From positions 1,240,001 through 1,304,000 of the forward strand of contig JAWZYU010000057.1 in assembly GCA_038380435.1 (NCBI GenBank): a stretch of DNA of 64,000 nt, given 5' to 3'. The first letter of the stretch is position 1. Each line of letters opens with the position of its first letter. The stretch is from Ryuthela nishihirai (lineage: Eukaryota; Arthropoda; Arachnida; Araneae; Heptathelidae). The notes beneath the pieces are model-generated. The model was not told where the DNA came from. It searched no databases and worked only from the letters and a program-made list of their open reading frames with translations. Shown one piece after another: positions 43,560 through 54,825 of this stretch. The translations under genes were made by a program, and so were the position numbers.

Positions 43560-44110
43560 CGGAGCAGACCGCGCTCCTTCTTCACTGAATTGATCCTTCC
43601 ACAATCTTCAGTGAAGATGGAGCTCCGTCTTCACTGAAGTGATTCTTCCACCATCTTCAGTGAAGGTGGAGCGCCGTCTTCATTGAAGTGATTCTTCCAT
43701 AATCTTCAGTGAAGATGGAGCTCCGTCTTCACTGAAGTGATTCTTCCACAATCTTCAGTGAAGATGGAGCACCGTCTTCACTGAAGTGATTCTTCCACAA
43801 TCTTCAGTGAAGATGTAGCTCCGTCTTCACTGAAGTGATTCTTCCACCATCTTCAGTGAAGGTGGAGCGCCGTCTTCACTGAAGTGATTCTTCCACAATC
43901 CTCAGTGAAGGTGGGGCTCAGTCTTCACTAAAGTGATTCTTCCATAATCTTCAGTGAAGATGGAGCTCCGTCTTCACTGAAGTGATTCTTCCACAATCTT
44001 CAGTGAAGGTGAAGCTCCGTTTTCACTAAAGTGATTCTTCCATAATCTTCAGTGAAGATGGAGCTCCGTCTTCACTGAAGTGATTCTTCCACAATCTACC
44101 AGCTACTGAA
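43560..44110. repeat. 49-bp tandem array with internal inverted repeat
   Basis: About 11 units. Unit starts GTCTTCACTG at 43627, 43676 and 43725, a period of 49 bp. Each unit has CTTCACTGAAG and, 15 bases on, its exact reverse complement CTTCAGTGAAG, so each can fold as a stem. Copies differ at few positions (GGAGCTCC or GGAGCGCC or GGGGCTCA). Confidence 0.93.
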
Positions 44111-44159
44111 AATGGATATACTACTTCATCTAATCAGCTACTGAAAGATAAGTTTCTTG

Positions 44160-44350
44160 TACAGTCGCTCAAAAAAGTATCCAAACACTATGGTTGATTA
44201 CAGAATTCAGAAAAAAATATATGGCAGCGACTTTTTTAAATATTAGTGATCTGGCAACCAACGTACACGGTTGCCAGATCACTAGCTTTTTAAAAAATCG
44301 CTGCCAGATATTTTTTCTGAATTCTGTAATCAACCATAATGTTCGGATAT
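44160..44350. mobile_element. Palindromic Tc1-type MITE
   Basis: Left TACAGTCGCTCAAAAAAG through GTGATCTGGCAACC is mirrored by GGTTGCCAGATCAC through CATAATGTTCGGATA. Arms are about 85-90 bp with a short centre (AACGTACAC). The right end fades at 44350. Confidence 0.85.
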
Positions 44351-44947
44351 TGTTTAATATATATAATACGTATGAATATATAATGCAATGAATATGGAGC
44401 GTGTGCTGTTACCGTTCACAGCAAACTGGAGCGGTTACGTATAATGTTCACAGCACATTGGATCGTGTGAGCTCACAAACACCTAGATCGTGTGGGCTCA
44501 CTGACGGAAATATTGAGCGTGTGCAGTTACCGTTCACAGCAAACTGGAGCGTGTACAGTTGCTGTACATGCTCCAGATATTTTTCCTGAATTCTGTAATC
44601 ACGTGACGCGAATGTTGCCATATCAGTATTTTTTAAAAAAAAATCGTTGCCAGATATTTTTTCGGAATTCTGTAATCAATTATAGAGTTCGGATATTTTT
44701 TTAATATATATAATGCGTATGAATATGGAGCGTGTGGGGTTACCGTTTACAGCAAACTGGAGCGGTTGCGGTTAATGTTCTCAGCACATTGGTTCGTGTG
44801 AGCTCACAAAGACCTAGATCGTGTGTGTGCTCATTCACGGAAATATTGAGCGTGTGCAGTTACCGTTCACAGCAAACTGGATCGGTTGCGGTTAATATTC
44901 ACAGCACATTGGATCGTGTGAGCTCACAAAGACCGGTAGCAAAGATC
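44351..44947. repeat. Roughly 120-bp tandem units, duplicated with half a MITE
   Basis: GAGCGTGTG..GTTACCG starts at 44397, 44516, 44728 and 44849 (intervals 119-121 within pairs). 44575-44700 is a right-arm MITE copy inserted between pairs. The block MITE end, TAATATATATAAT, two units thus occurs twice. Small ORFs here are by-products. Confidence 0.75.
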
Positions 44948-45312
44948 GGTAGCGCGCCAGGCTCGTAATCTGTAGTTCCCAGGTTCGAGTCCCAGCTGAG
45001 TCAGCGTTGAGATTTATCTCCGCAAAATTCCCCGCCCTGCCCACGGTCAGTAGGGGACACCGCTGGGCTTAGAAAGGCCGCCGTCCATCGGATGGGACGT
45101 TAAGCCGTGGCCCCGAGTGCGGGAGAGCCATACCCTCTGCACGTTAAAAAACACGCTGGATGGTCTTGATGGGAGTCTACAATCTGTCTCCCAACAGCTG
45201 CTCCAGTGGGTCCCCTCCCCAAACTTTCTCTGAGCCTTCGGGGTCCATGTGACCTGGCCATTCAACCCATGGTGTGCAAAAAAGTGCCGCTCAGAGGTAA
45301 AACAACCCAACC
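44948..45312 (+). mobile_element. SINE-A copy, head truncated inside the A box
   Basis: Begins at CGGTAGCGCGCC and is otherwise complete, with one tail. RTE sequence follows directly, as at 1790. Confidence 0.9.
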
Positions 45313-45550
45313 CATAGCTGAGGAAGCAGTTAGATAGCACAACAACAGGGGGTTGTACCAGATTATCAATGTTTTATGTGGGAAGGAACAGACAGGTACA
45401 CAGGGATTGAGGGATAAACATGGCAAGGTGGTTGAATGTGAGGATTCTGTGATGGCTAGGTGGGCTGAGCATTTCAGAGATGTTTTAAATAATATGATAA
45501 TTTCTACTTCCATTCTTTGTAATGAGGTTACACGCATTACGTTTTTAGAA
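45313..45550 (+). pseudogene. RTE pre-RT fragment, paralogue of 1800-2018
   Basis: Reads YQIINVLCGKEQTG, RDKHGKVVECEDSVMARWAEHFRDVLNN. Matches 1800-2018 with scattered differences, including the same junction to Tc1 terminal sequence. Confidence 0.82.
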
Positions 45551-45721
45551 ATTAGTGATCTGGCAACATTCGTGTAGAGTCGTTCAAAAAAATATCCGAA
45601 AACTATGATTCCCCTATCTGTGTGAATTTTACTCTCTCATGTAAATATACTACCATAGACTAACTTCAAAATGAACATCCTCAAATTATTTTTTGTGGTA
45701 AGGGTGGGAACCTACAGAGTA
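45551..45721. repeat. Tc1-type terminus and spacer, paralogue of 2019-2198
   Basis: Same AATTAGTGATCTGGCAAC and GTCGTTCAAAAAAATATCC phrases and same spacer. Confidence 0.65.
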
Positions 45722-46613
45722 TTGGGTTGCGTTGTTTCAACTCTGAGCGTCATTTTTTTGCACACCATGGGCTAAATGACCAGGTCATATGGACCCCGAA
45801 GGCTCAGAGAAGGTTGGGGGAGGGGACCCACTGGAACAGCTGTTGGGAGACAGATGGTAGCCTCCAGTCAAGGCCATCCAGCGTGTTCTTTAAAGTTGCG
45901 TTCTTTTACCTCTGAACGGCACTTTTTTGCACACCATGGGCTAAATGAACAGGTCATATGGACCCCGAAGGCTCAGAGAAGGTTGCGGGAAGGGACCTAC
46001 TGGAACAGCTGTTGGGAATCAGATGGTAGCCTCCAGTCAAGGCCATCCAGAGTGTTCTTTAAAGTTGCGTTCTTTTACCTCTGAACGGCAATTTTTTGCA
46101 CACAATGGGCTAAATCGCCAGATCACAGGGACCCCGAGAGCTAAGAGAATGTTGGGAGAGGGGACCCACTGTAACAGCTGTTGGGAGATAGATGGTAGAC
46201 TCCCGTCAAGGCCATCCAGGGGGTTCTTTAACGTTGGGTTGTTTAACCTCTGAACATCACTTTTTTGCACACCATGGGTTAAATGGCCAGATCACATGGA
46301 CCCCGAAGGCTCAGAGAAGGTTGGGGGATGGGAACCAGTGGAACAGCTGTTGGGAGACAGATGGTAGCCTCCCGTCAAGGCCATCCAACGTGTTCTTTAT
46401 CGTACACAGGGTGTCTGTCCCGCACACGGAGCCACTGTTTAACGTCCCATCCGACGGACGGCGGACTTTCCAAGGCAATCGGTGTCCCTTACTGACCATA
46501 TCCAGGGCGGGGAATTTTGCGGAGATAAATCTCAACGCTGTCCCAGCTGGGACTCGAACCTGGGAACTGCATATTACGCTCCTGGCGCGCTACCGACTGA
46601 GCCACTCCCCGCC
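45722..46613 (-). mobile_element. SINE-A copy with four tails
   Basis: Tail junctions near 45894, 46064 and 46233. The first three junctions share the variant AAAGTTGCGTTC or are near it, suggesting local copying. Head and body at 46405-46613. Confidence 0.9.
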
Positions 46614-47032
46614 CCAATCTGATGGGGTGAGAAATATTCTATCCATATCACAACCTAGTCCAAAAGCATTGTCCCCACCCCCTTTTTATCAGAAGTAATT
46701 TCTAAGGCTGCTCACGTGTGGTACATATCTGAAGCCTGTCCATTGACGATTCCAGGGCCGTTTCCACTGCCATTCTGCAACTGCAACATACGTTGCACTT
46801 CGCACCATGAAAAGAATCAATTTGCTTATTCAAAAAAATCTTTTTTCTTTTCAGTATTTTACCTTGTTCAAACGTAACTTTTGACACGTATTATTTTGCT
46901 TCTACTTTGTTGCACACGTAGTAAGTGGAACGTACACGAAAGAGAAATTTCGATAAAGGCACTGTTATTATTAAAGAATGATAGGGGATCCATACCCCCC
47001 TGTGTTTGGCTCACTTTGCCTGCCCCTTTCAG
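46614..47032. other. Unassigned sequence
   Basis: A minus-strand frame (46887-46702) is open but unrecognised. No repeat match was seen. Confidence 0.4.
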
Positions 47033-47577
47033 GGGCGGGGGTGGCTCAGTCGGTAGCGTGTCAGGCTCGTAATCTGCAATTCCCAGGTTCGAATCTCAGC
47101 TGGTTCAGCGTTCAGTTTATTTCTGCCAAATTCCCCCCCTACCCATGGTCAGTACGGAACACCGATTGGTTTTAAAAAGGCCGCCGTCCGTCGGATGGGA
47201 TGTTAAGCCGTGGTCCCGTGTGCATGAGAGCCATACCCTGTGCACGGTAAGAACACGCTGGATGGCCTTGATGGGAGGTTACCATCCGTCTCCCAACAGC
47301 TGTTCCAGTGGGTCCCCTCCCCCAACCTTCTCTGAGCCTTTGGGGTCCATGTGACCTGGCCATTTAGCCCATGGTGTGCAAAAAAGTGCCGCTCAGAGTT
47401 AAAACAACCCAACGTTAAAGAACAAGCTGGATGGCCTTGACGAGAGGCTAACATATGTATCCCAACAGCTGTTCCAGTGGGTCCCCTCCCCCAATCTTGT
47501 CTGAGCCTTCGGGGTTCTTGTGACCTAGCCATTTAACTCATGGTGTGCAAAAAAGTGCCGCTCAGAGGTAAAACCCA
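47033..47577 (+). mobile_element. SINE-A copy with two tails
   Basis: A and B boxes present (B box GGTTCGAATCT), body slightly deleted, tails joined near 47411. Confidence 0.9.
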
Positions 47578-48036
47578 ACCTTAGGAAAACAGACTGGTTT
47601 GCTTTCATATTTTAAAAAACAACTCCTGGATGAATTGCTTCATGCCTTCTTGGAGAAACTTCCAAAGATATCAACGTTATTAACTCTCAAGCTACTTCAT
47701 AATGCAAAAATATATTTTAAACAAGTAGAGAGCCATTTTTCTTAAGTATGTTCTAACACACTATTTATCGATTATCATTCTCTGCATTTAGCTTGCAGTT
47801 GAATACACACTAATGAGCACCTAATTACGAACGGAAAAAAGCTTCGAAAAAAACTCAGAGTAATCATTTTTGTGCACGTATTTAAATAGTAGTATATAAG
47901 TAAACTTTCATTATATTCGACAGTCGGGAAATCTGTAAAAACGTAATTTTGAAAAATATGGTGAGTAGGCTTGTTTAAAAGTTCAAATGGGAAAACTCGA
48001 AAACTACAGAATCGTAATTCATAGGCTGTTTAGCCT
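47578..48036. other. AT-rich spacer
   Basis: No gene; no shared repeat identified. Confidence 0.4.
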
Positions 48037-48112
48037 CTGTTGGTTGTTTTACCTCTGAGCGCCACTTTTTTTGCACACAATGGGCTAAATGGCCAGGTCA
48101 CAAGGACCCCAA
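48037..48112 (-). mobile_element. SINE-A tail fragment
   Basis: TTGTTTTACCTCTGAGCG to ACAAGGACCCCAAAGG only, 75 bp. Confidence 0.75.
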
Positions 48113-48221
48113 AGGATCACAGTTGTCACACACGTCAACAACACACACCTCGATGCCATCAAAACTCGAATCAGAGCAGGAGTCTGCCTTGGCATATTAT
48201 CTACCAATACTTCAAATATTA

Positions 48222-48585
48222 TTGATCCACTAAGCATTATTACTTTTGAAGAAATATTAGAGATCCACTAAGCATTATTACTTTTGAAGAAATATTAGAG
48301 ATCCACTAAGCATTATTACTTGAAGAAATATTAGAGATCCACTAAGCATTATTACTTTTGAAGAAATATTAGAGATCCACTAAGCATTATTACTTTTGAA
48401 GAAATATTAGAGATCCACTAACCATTATTACTTTTGAAGAAATATTAGAGATCCACTAACCATTATTACTTTTGAAGAAATATTAGAGATCCACTAAGCA
48501 TTATTACTTTTGAAGAAATATTAGAGATCCACTAAGCATTATTACTTTTGAAGAAATATTAGAGATCCACTAAGCATTATTATTT
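48222..48585. repeat. 38-bp tandem array, about nine to ten units
   Basis: Unit GATCCACTAAGCATTATTAC plus TTTTGAAGAAATATTAGA. Starts at 48224, 48262 and so on. One unit lacks a TTT and two carry AACC for AAGC. It is almost homogeneous, so recent. Confidence 0.93.
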
Positions 48586-48769
48586 TTGTCACTCGAAATT
48601 CTAATCACTCATCAGAAATATTTTACTCCTTTTGGTATTCGCTCATCATAATTCGCTCATACCAAATGGATTAGGAAATCGTTTATGAGTTATGCAATTT
48701 TGTTACATAAATGTTACGGCTGTCCTTCAAAATGGTTCGTGCCTTAATGTAATATTAATTAAAGTATAA
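48586..48769. other. Spacer
   Basis: Nothing recognised apart from TATTTTTGTCACTCGAAATT shared with 41056. Confidence 0.4.
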
Positions 48770-49607
48770 TAAATTAGTTCATTTATAGTTTGTTTATTTA
48801 TTTGAAATTCACGTTCCGTTGCCAAATATCCAAATAAAACTGAAAATCTGTAAAAATACTTTTATTCACACTTGGTATTTTTTTAATACGTGTATTATCA
48901 ATTACATGTCCTATTACATGGCATGGAAAAATAATTCGGCTAAATTATTTGTGTTGAGACTTCAATATTAGGGTAACAACATATGAAATAAGAAAGGATA
49001 ATATTAATATTCTCGATTATTATTTTTGTCTTATTAAAATTGTTAGATTTTCATAGCTTACAGAAATTACCGGTACAAATTTTAGAAAAACAGATTGAAG
49101 CTTTATTTTTTTCGTTTAATCAAGGTCCTTCCATATAGCGTAATCCACTCGAGAATGGTTTCTGCTGCAGCGGAGATTAAATAAAACTGAAAAGGCGTAA
49201 CTATGACTGTTGAATCAAATTGCCGTTTAATGAAAACCTCTTCTGATAATCTAGTAAAATACATTTGTCACTTACAAATTTCGACTCTTAGTCAAATGAT
49301 GCATCTATTCTGAGAAGTATTTCACAGCATACTTTCCAATATATAGTTATTATTCCCTCTTTCTGTCATTTGATACACCTAAATTCAAAAATTCTTCAGT
49401 ACCATGCATTTCGAATGTTGCGCGAACTGATAACGTACGAACTTGTTTACTGTGAGGGTGAAGTTGCCATTCAACGAAAACAATCTTCTCATAATCGGTT
49501 AAAAATACATTTCAATCTATAATTTGATTTGACGATCTGGCAACCAGACTTCTTTAAAAAGTTAGCCTATTATTATAGTAGATAAGGTAAAAACATTTGA
49601 AATAAAA
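48770..49607 (+). repeat. Rep-C followed by Rep-G, plus orientation
   Basis: 48785-49255 is Rep-C (CACGTTCCGTTGCCAAATATC, ATTACATGGCATGG). 49256-49600 is Rep-G (AGTCAAATGATGCATC, TTGACGATCTGGCAACC). Same order as 14635-13691 reversed. Confidence 0.68.
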
Positions 49608-49772
49608 TCTGATCTACGGGACCTGGGTTCGAGCCCCGGGTAAAGCATGGCTGTGTCGTTTTTTTGCTGAGGTCCTGCCATTCTGTCTGACCTTATACTA
49701 TAGCATCTAAACTGACAGGCCCCTGTCAGACTTCTGTAGCAATCAGCTGCTTCAGGGGGTATTTATTTTTAT
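49608..49772 (+). mobile_element. SINE-B copy, 5'-truncated
   Basis: Starts at CTGATCTACGGGACC without the A box; the B box and the rest remain, including the first palindrome in worn form. Confidence 0.85.
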
Positions 49773-49784
49773 TTTTTGTTTATG

Positions 49785-49982
49785 GAAAAAATTCCTTTCA
49801 TAAGTAAGAACAACTCAACGTTAAAGAACACGCTAGATGGACATAATGGCAGCTATCATCCGTTTCCTAATAGCTGTTCAGTGAGTTCCTTTACCCCAAA
49901 ATTCTCTGAGCACTCGGGATTCTTGTTACTTGGACGTTTAGCCCATTGTATGCAAAAAAATTCCTTTCATAGGTAAAAAAAA
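49785..49982 (+). mobile_element. Old SINE-A tail
   Basis: One diverged unit with partial copies at each side (GTTAAAGAACACGCTAGATG, TTTAGCCCATTGTATGCAAA). Confidence 0.75.
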
Positions 49983-50277
49983 AACACAAATTTAAATTTT
50001 GAACCAATCAAATCAATTATATATGTATGCATAATTAATTTCCCTTCTTTTGTTGATGACTGTCCAGGATTGAATGGGACCAAAGTTTGTCTAAACGGAA
50101 ATAATTCGAATAGAAACGAAGCAACGCGGAATGAGAGCTCGCGCTGATGTCAACATTAACCTGAACAAGAATGCTCAATTCTTCCATTCGCTAATAAACC
50201 AGAGTGAAATAAAAAAAATGCTTCATTCTCTACTTTTGCTGTATTCTGAAATTAAGAACAGTATTTTTAAACTCTTA
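49983..50277. other. Spacer with distant Rep-E phrase
   Basis: TGATGACTGTCCAGGATTGA resembles Rep-E. No gene. Confidence 0.35.
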
Positions 50278-50485
50278 ATGCCGTCCCATGGCCCAGTGGT
50301 TAGCACGCTTGGCTACTAATCTAAGGGACCTGGGTTCGAGCCCTGGGTAAGGCATGGATGTATGTGTCGTTTTTCTGCTGAGGTTCTTCCATCCTCTCAG
50401 ATTTTCTACTATGGCATATAAACTGACAGACTCCTGTCAGACCTCTGTGGCAAGCAGCTGCTTGAGGGGTTATTTATTTTATTTT
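50278..50485 (+). mobile_element. SINE-B copy
   Basis: Full head (TGGCCCAGTGG A box variant) and both palindromes, the first with one mismatch. Confidence 0.88.
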
Positions 50486-50955
50486 TATTATATCACTTGA
50501 ATTTTAATGCATAATTAATATCCCTCCTTCCTTTCCTCCTTTTACTCAAGGCTGTCCAGGCCTGGTCTATCAAGGTGGCTTTGATCGAACGCCTCAACCC
50601 CAGAACAAACTGAGAATCGGAGCCAGAAGACGACGACAGGATTTGGAACGTCGAGACACCTAGAACCACGTCACGGGCGATTTGGCCCGGAGCAGCGCCT
50701 ACACTCCCATGAGCCACTGCCACCCCGCCAACTCCAAATACACCACTTCAATGACTGCACACACTCGTATTCATTACGTCACTGTGGCACAAGTGGTAGA
50801 GTCACTGTTCCCCTCATTTCTCCTCGCTTGTTACGGGGTCACCAAACACGCTGACTGCCTTCACAACCTCCACTGCCGTAGCGGCCACCGCCAAATACAC
50901 AAGATTAATGCTGGTGTCGAGATTAACAGAGATTCCTACAGTTTAATAGTTATAT
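50486..50955 (+). repeat. Rep-E copy
   Basis: Pairs with 40075-40560. ORFs differ between the two copies. Confidence 0.6.
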
Positions 50956-51055
50956 ATTATTTATTACAATAAATATAACATTAAATTGTATTTATAATAT
51001 ATAAATAAACAAATGTTTATGATTCAGAGAGGTATGAAATAGGTGTTAATAAAAA

Positions 51056-51205
51056 ATAATCCCTCAAGCAACTCCTTGCCTCAGAGGTCTGACAGGAGCC
51101 TGTCATTATAATAGAGGAGATCTGTGAGGAATTCGAGACCTCAGCAGAAGGACAATGCAGACATCCATATACCTTACCCGGGGTTTGAACCTAGGTCCCT
51201 TTCAT
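51056..51205 (-). mobile_element. SINE-B copy, truncated
   Basis: Reverse palindrome phrases and GGTTTGAACCTAGG B-box region; the head beyond it is lost. Confidence 0.78.
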
Positions 51206-52135
51206 CAATTGCTCTTTGCATGATTGTGCTTAATAAAATTAAGAATTTGGTTAATGGACAATTGCGTGATGAGTAATCAAAATTAGTGGGGGATGTGTAC
51301 ATCAGATTTTTTCACATAGGCAGATTCTTGAGAAATGTTTGAAGTTTCAAAAATCTTTGGTTATTAGTTTTGTTAATTTCAAAAAACTTTTCATTCTGTT
51401 GTTCGCCTTAATTTGTGGTTGATTGTGAGATCGTATGGCATTCTGGAGAAGTTAGTTAACATAATGAAAGTTCTCTATAATAGCATTGAGTCGTGTGTGA
51501 GAGTTTGAAAGGGTTGTAGTAGTTGGTTTAGCATTGTTTCTGATGTTCCAAAATGGTGTCTCCTTTTCTCTTTCCTTTGGATATTGATTATATTATATGA
51601 ATTCCACTGCACGGTAAATTTTTGCTCTGAAATGGTCCGGGGATCTGAAAATTTCTGATTTAGATTATGCTGATGATTTAGCACTTTTGGCATTATGTGG
51701 TTGGATTTTATAAGTAATGATGAGGTTATGCAAAGCAGTCGGCAACCTCCTTTAAGCAGCATATTGTGCAGAGAGAGACTCCGTTGGTTTGGCCATTTTG
51801 CCCGTATGGATAATTGTAGATTAGCGAATAGGGTTATGAACAGTATGCCTAAAGGCCAAAGAAAGAGAGGGGAGACATAGGATGAGATGTGCGGACATGT
51901 CAAACAGGACCTTGTTAGAATTGGTCTACAATGAGCAGGTGCAGCAGATGCAGCTCAGGACAGATGCGTTTGGCGAACAAAATTATGTAATCTGGTTTGA
52001 ACTCCGTAACCCATGGCTGAGAAGGATTTTCTTTCTATATATGTACTATGACATGACTTCAATTTACAATATAATAAAACGAAAGATGCACGTACAACAA
52101 TGGAAAACGAGACTGTTACAACGTGTCACTTGAGG
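51206..52135 (+). pseudogene. Third RTE RT remnant
   Basis: Starts with LNKIKNLVNGQLRDE text, jumps to RQILEKCLKFQKSLV, LWLIVRSYGILEKLVNIMKVLYN, then DYADDLALL-like (51664-51690), and RERLRWFGHFARMDNCRLANRVM. Tail to about 52135. More decayed in RT than 34700-35440 but its 3' part is more complete (ELRNPWLRR kept). Confidence 0.83.
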
Positions 52136-52176
52136 TATAGCACGGGGTGATAATTACGTCACTTACGAGTTCGAAC

Positions 52177-53219
52177 CAAAGGAGGTCTAAGGAGAAGAAG
52201 GCTAGCTTTGCACAAGCGTAAGTGGCGCCGTTCTGCGGAATTTTACCGAAGCTAAACGTGGCAAATTGATGTGCATGCACAAAAACAAATGTAAGGGGAG
52301 ATATGCGCATGCGCAGTGAAATCATTTTAGCCCAATGCAGCCATGGTTTGTCTTACTATTGGTATATATATTACGATTTAACCAGTGTTTCCAAATGCTT
52401 AACAGCCATGGCTGTTTGGCACAGTGGTAGCTGACCCTAAAGTTATTCAATGAGTGTTTTATCTCGTTCAGGAGTACATTTTACGATACCGGGTAAAGCC
52501 GTTGTATATTTATTTTGAGTAATTTTGCAGAATTTTTAACATTAATATGAAAATTAATACATTTAATCATCTTGCGAATATATATAAGTCAATGTATGTT
52601 GCAGGTTTGTGTTCCCTGGAGCATATCGATGTACAATGGCTTCTGCACTTTGCTCTAACAGTGTACTTCTTTTTTTATGGTTGATACGGGAAGTGCCTGC
52701 TGCCATCTGTTGAACGTTTATACAAGTAAAAAACTCGGTATGATATATATTGGAAATATCAGCAATTGTATAAAATATCATTAAATAGATCATGTTATCG
52801 TGCATTGACATATAAATCTCAATTTATTATAATATACTAAATGCTGTAGGTTGTTCAAAATATTAAAATTTTGTTCTTTAGCATAGCTGCTACCTGTTTT
52901 ACAAATTTAGATTTTTTTAAGGAAAATAATTACTTTACTTTTTGATATTTTCTCTCTAAACGAAAAAAAAATTATGAGTGTACCTCGTGAAGAAAAGGAA
53001 CATTTTTCATAGTCAAAATGTATGTAAAATTAGTCACGTGGTGTAGGCAATTGAAAATTTTGCTCGGCGGTGGAAAAATAATGCAGGGAACTCGCTCCTC
53101 TCCCCGTCTAGGCGACTTCACTGCAATGCACGAATTTGCCATGTTTAGAGGGCGCTGCAATCGAAAAGTTTACATTACGTCGATGGAAGCTAGCTCTCTT
53201 CTCCTTTAGACACTCCTTG
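52177..53219 (-). mobile_element. hAT-N1 copy with identifiable empty sites elsewhere
   Basis: CAAAGGAGGTCTAAGGAG to CTTTAGACACTCCTTG, 1043 bp. Flanks ttcgaac (52170-52176) and ttcgaat (53220-53226). The uninterrupted sequence exists at 35611 and 61526. Confidence 0.85.
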
Positions 53220-53399
53220 TTCGAATGATGAAGTTGAAATGAAAGAACAGAATTCTATTTCTTCCCTGCTTGCCTGTGATTATATACCAGAAAGTTCAAT
53301 GTCTAATAGTAGTTCGGAGAATCTGTTTATAGAAGAAAGAGATTAATCGTAATCTGTGAGCGGTGGTAGTGAGAATATTTTGGAGATACTTTTAGTTTG
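53220..53399 (+). other. Continuation of the RTE 3' flank
   Basis: ATGATGAAGTTGAAATGAAAG onward matches 35618-35800. Confidence 0.65.
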
Positions 53400-54092
53400 T
53401 GTTATGTTCAGTGATCAGTTTTTGATGTTTAACTAATAAGAAAGTTTTTAGTTTCAAGTAAAATAGCAATTTATCTGTATCGCAGAAAAATGCTCTTTGC
53501 TTGAAGGAAAATCTGGCAATTATGGATATTGGGATCATTTTATACTAATTGATAGCATAGTGTTGTTTTGTGTGATTAGTGAAGAAATTGTTAATGATTT
53601 ATGCAATTTGTTGCCTTCGTTAATAAATCAGTTCATTTAGAGTTTGTTTATTTATTTGGGATTCAAGCTCCGTTGCCAAATATCCAAATAGAATCGAAAA
53701 TCTTTAAAAATACTTTTATTCACACTTTGTATTTTTTAATACGTGTATTATCAATCATACATACTATTAGATGGCATGGAAAAATAATTCAGCGAAACTA
53801 TTCGTGATGAGACTTCAATATTTTGTAAAAACGAAAATAGAAGAGAATAAAAATAATATTATCGATTGTTAATTTTGTGTTATTAAATTTGTTAGTTTTT
53901 CATAGCTAAGAGCAACAACCAGTATAAAATTTAGTTAAGTATATAGAAGAGGTATTGTTTTCGTTTAATCGGCGTGCTCCTCTACTGTTCAATAGGTTCC
54001 AGAAAAACCTCTGCAGAAGCGGAGATTGAAAAAAAAATTAAATTGTAAAGCAGTAATGTTACTGTTCAATGAAATTGCCATTGAATGAAGTG
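53400..54092 (+). repeat. Rep-C copy
   Basis: Full-length-looking, as 35810-36520. Confidence 0.7.
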
Positions 54093-54474
54093 TGTGGGGC
54101 GGGGGTGGCTCAGTCGGTAGCGCGCCAGGCTCGTAATCTGTACTTCCCAGGTTCTAGTCCCAGCTGGGTCAGCGTTGAGATTTGTCTCCTCAAAATTCCC
54201 TGCCCACGGTCAGTAGCGGACACCGATGGGCTTGGAATAAGCTGCCGTCAGTCGGATGGGACGTAAGCCGTGTCCCCGTGTGCGGGAGAGCCATACCCTG
54301 TGCAAGTTAAAGAACACGCTGGATGGCCTTGACCGGAGGCTACCATCTGTCTCCCAACAGATGTTCCAGTGGGTACCCTCCCCCAACCTTCTCTGATCCT
54401 TCGGGGTCCATGTGACCTGGCCATTTAGCCCATGGTGTGCAAAAAAGTGCCGCTCAGGGGTAAAACAACCCAAC
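54093..54474 (+). mobile_element. SINE-A copy, full length
   Basis: Head, body, one tail. The B box has one change (GGTTCTAGTCC). It sits between Rep-C and Rep-G sequence, so it interrupts that composite. Confidence 0.93.
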
Positions 54475-54780
54475 CAGTGAGGGTGAAGTTGCCATTCAAC
54501 GAAAACCAATCTTCTCATAATCGGTTAAAAATACATTTCAATTTACAGTTTGATTTGACGATCTGGAAACCGACTGCTTTAAAAAGTTATTCTATTATAT
54601 TAGTAAATAAAACAAAAATATCTAAAATAAAATTTATCATAAATATTCATGTTAACAATAAAGTTGTTTGGAACCTGAAATTTATAAGGTTTATTTTTCC
54701 CATTATGTTTTTCGACCTAATCCATGACTCCAATTCTTTCATTATTAGGAACATTTGCTGCTAGAAATAAAAAATAATTA
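54475..54780 (+). repeat. Rep-G part and AT-rich spacer
   Basis: GAGGGTGAAGTTGCCATTCAAC to TTGACGATCTGG (54479-54565) matches 49455-49545. The remainder is unassigned. Confidence 0.6.
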
Positions 54781-54825
54781 TCAATAATTTTTATATTAAG
54801 TTTCGTACGCGTTCTATTTTTCCAT

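Noticed and set aside
43560..48585. CRISPR-like arrays
   Set aside because: The 49- and 38-bp arrays are pure tandem repeats without variable spacers, and the context is eukaryotic.
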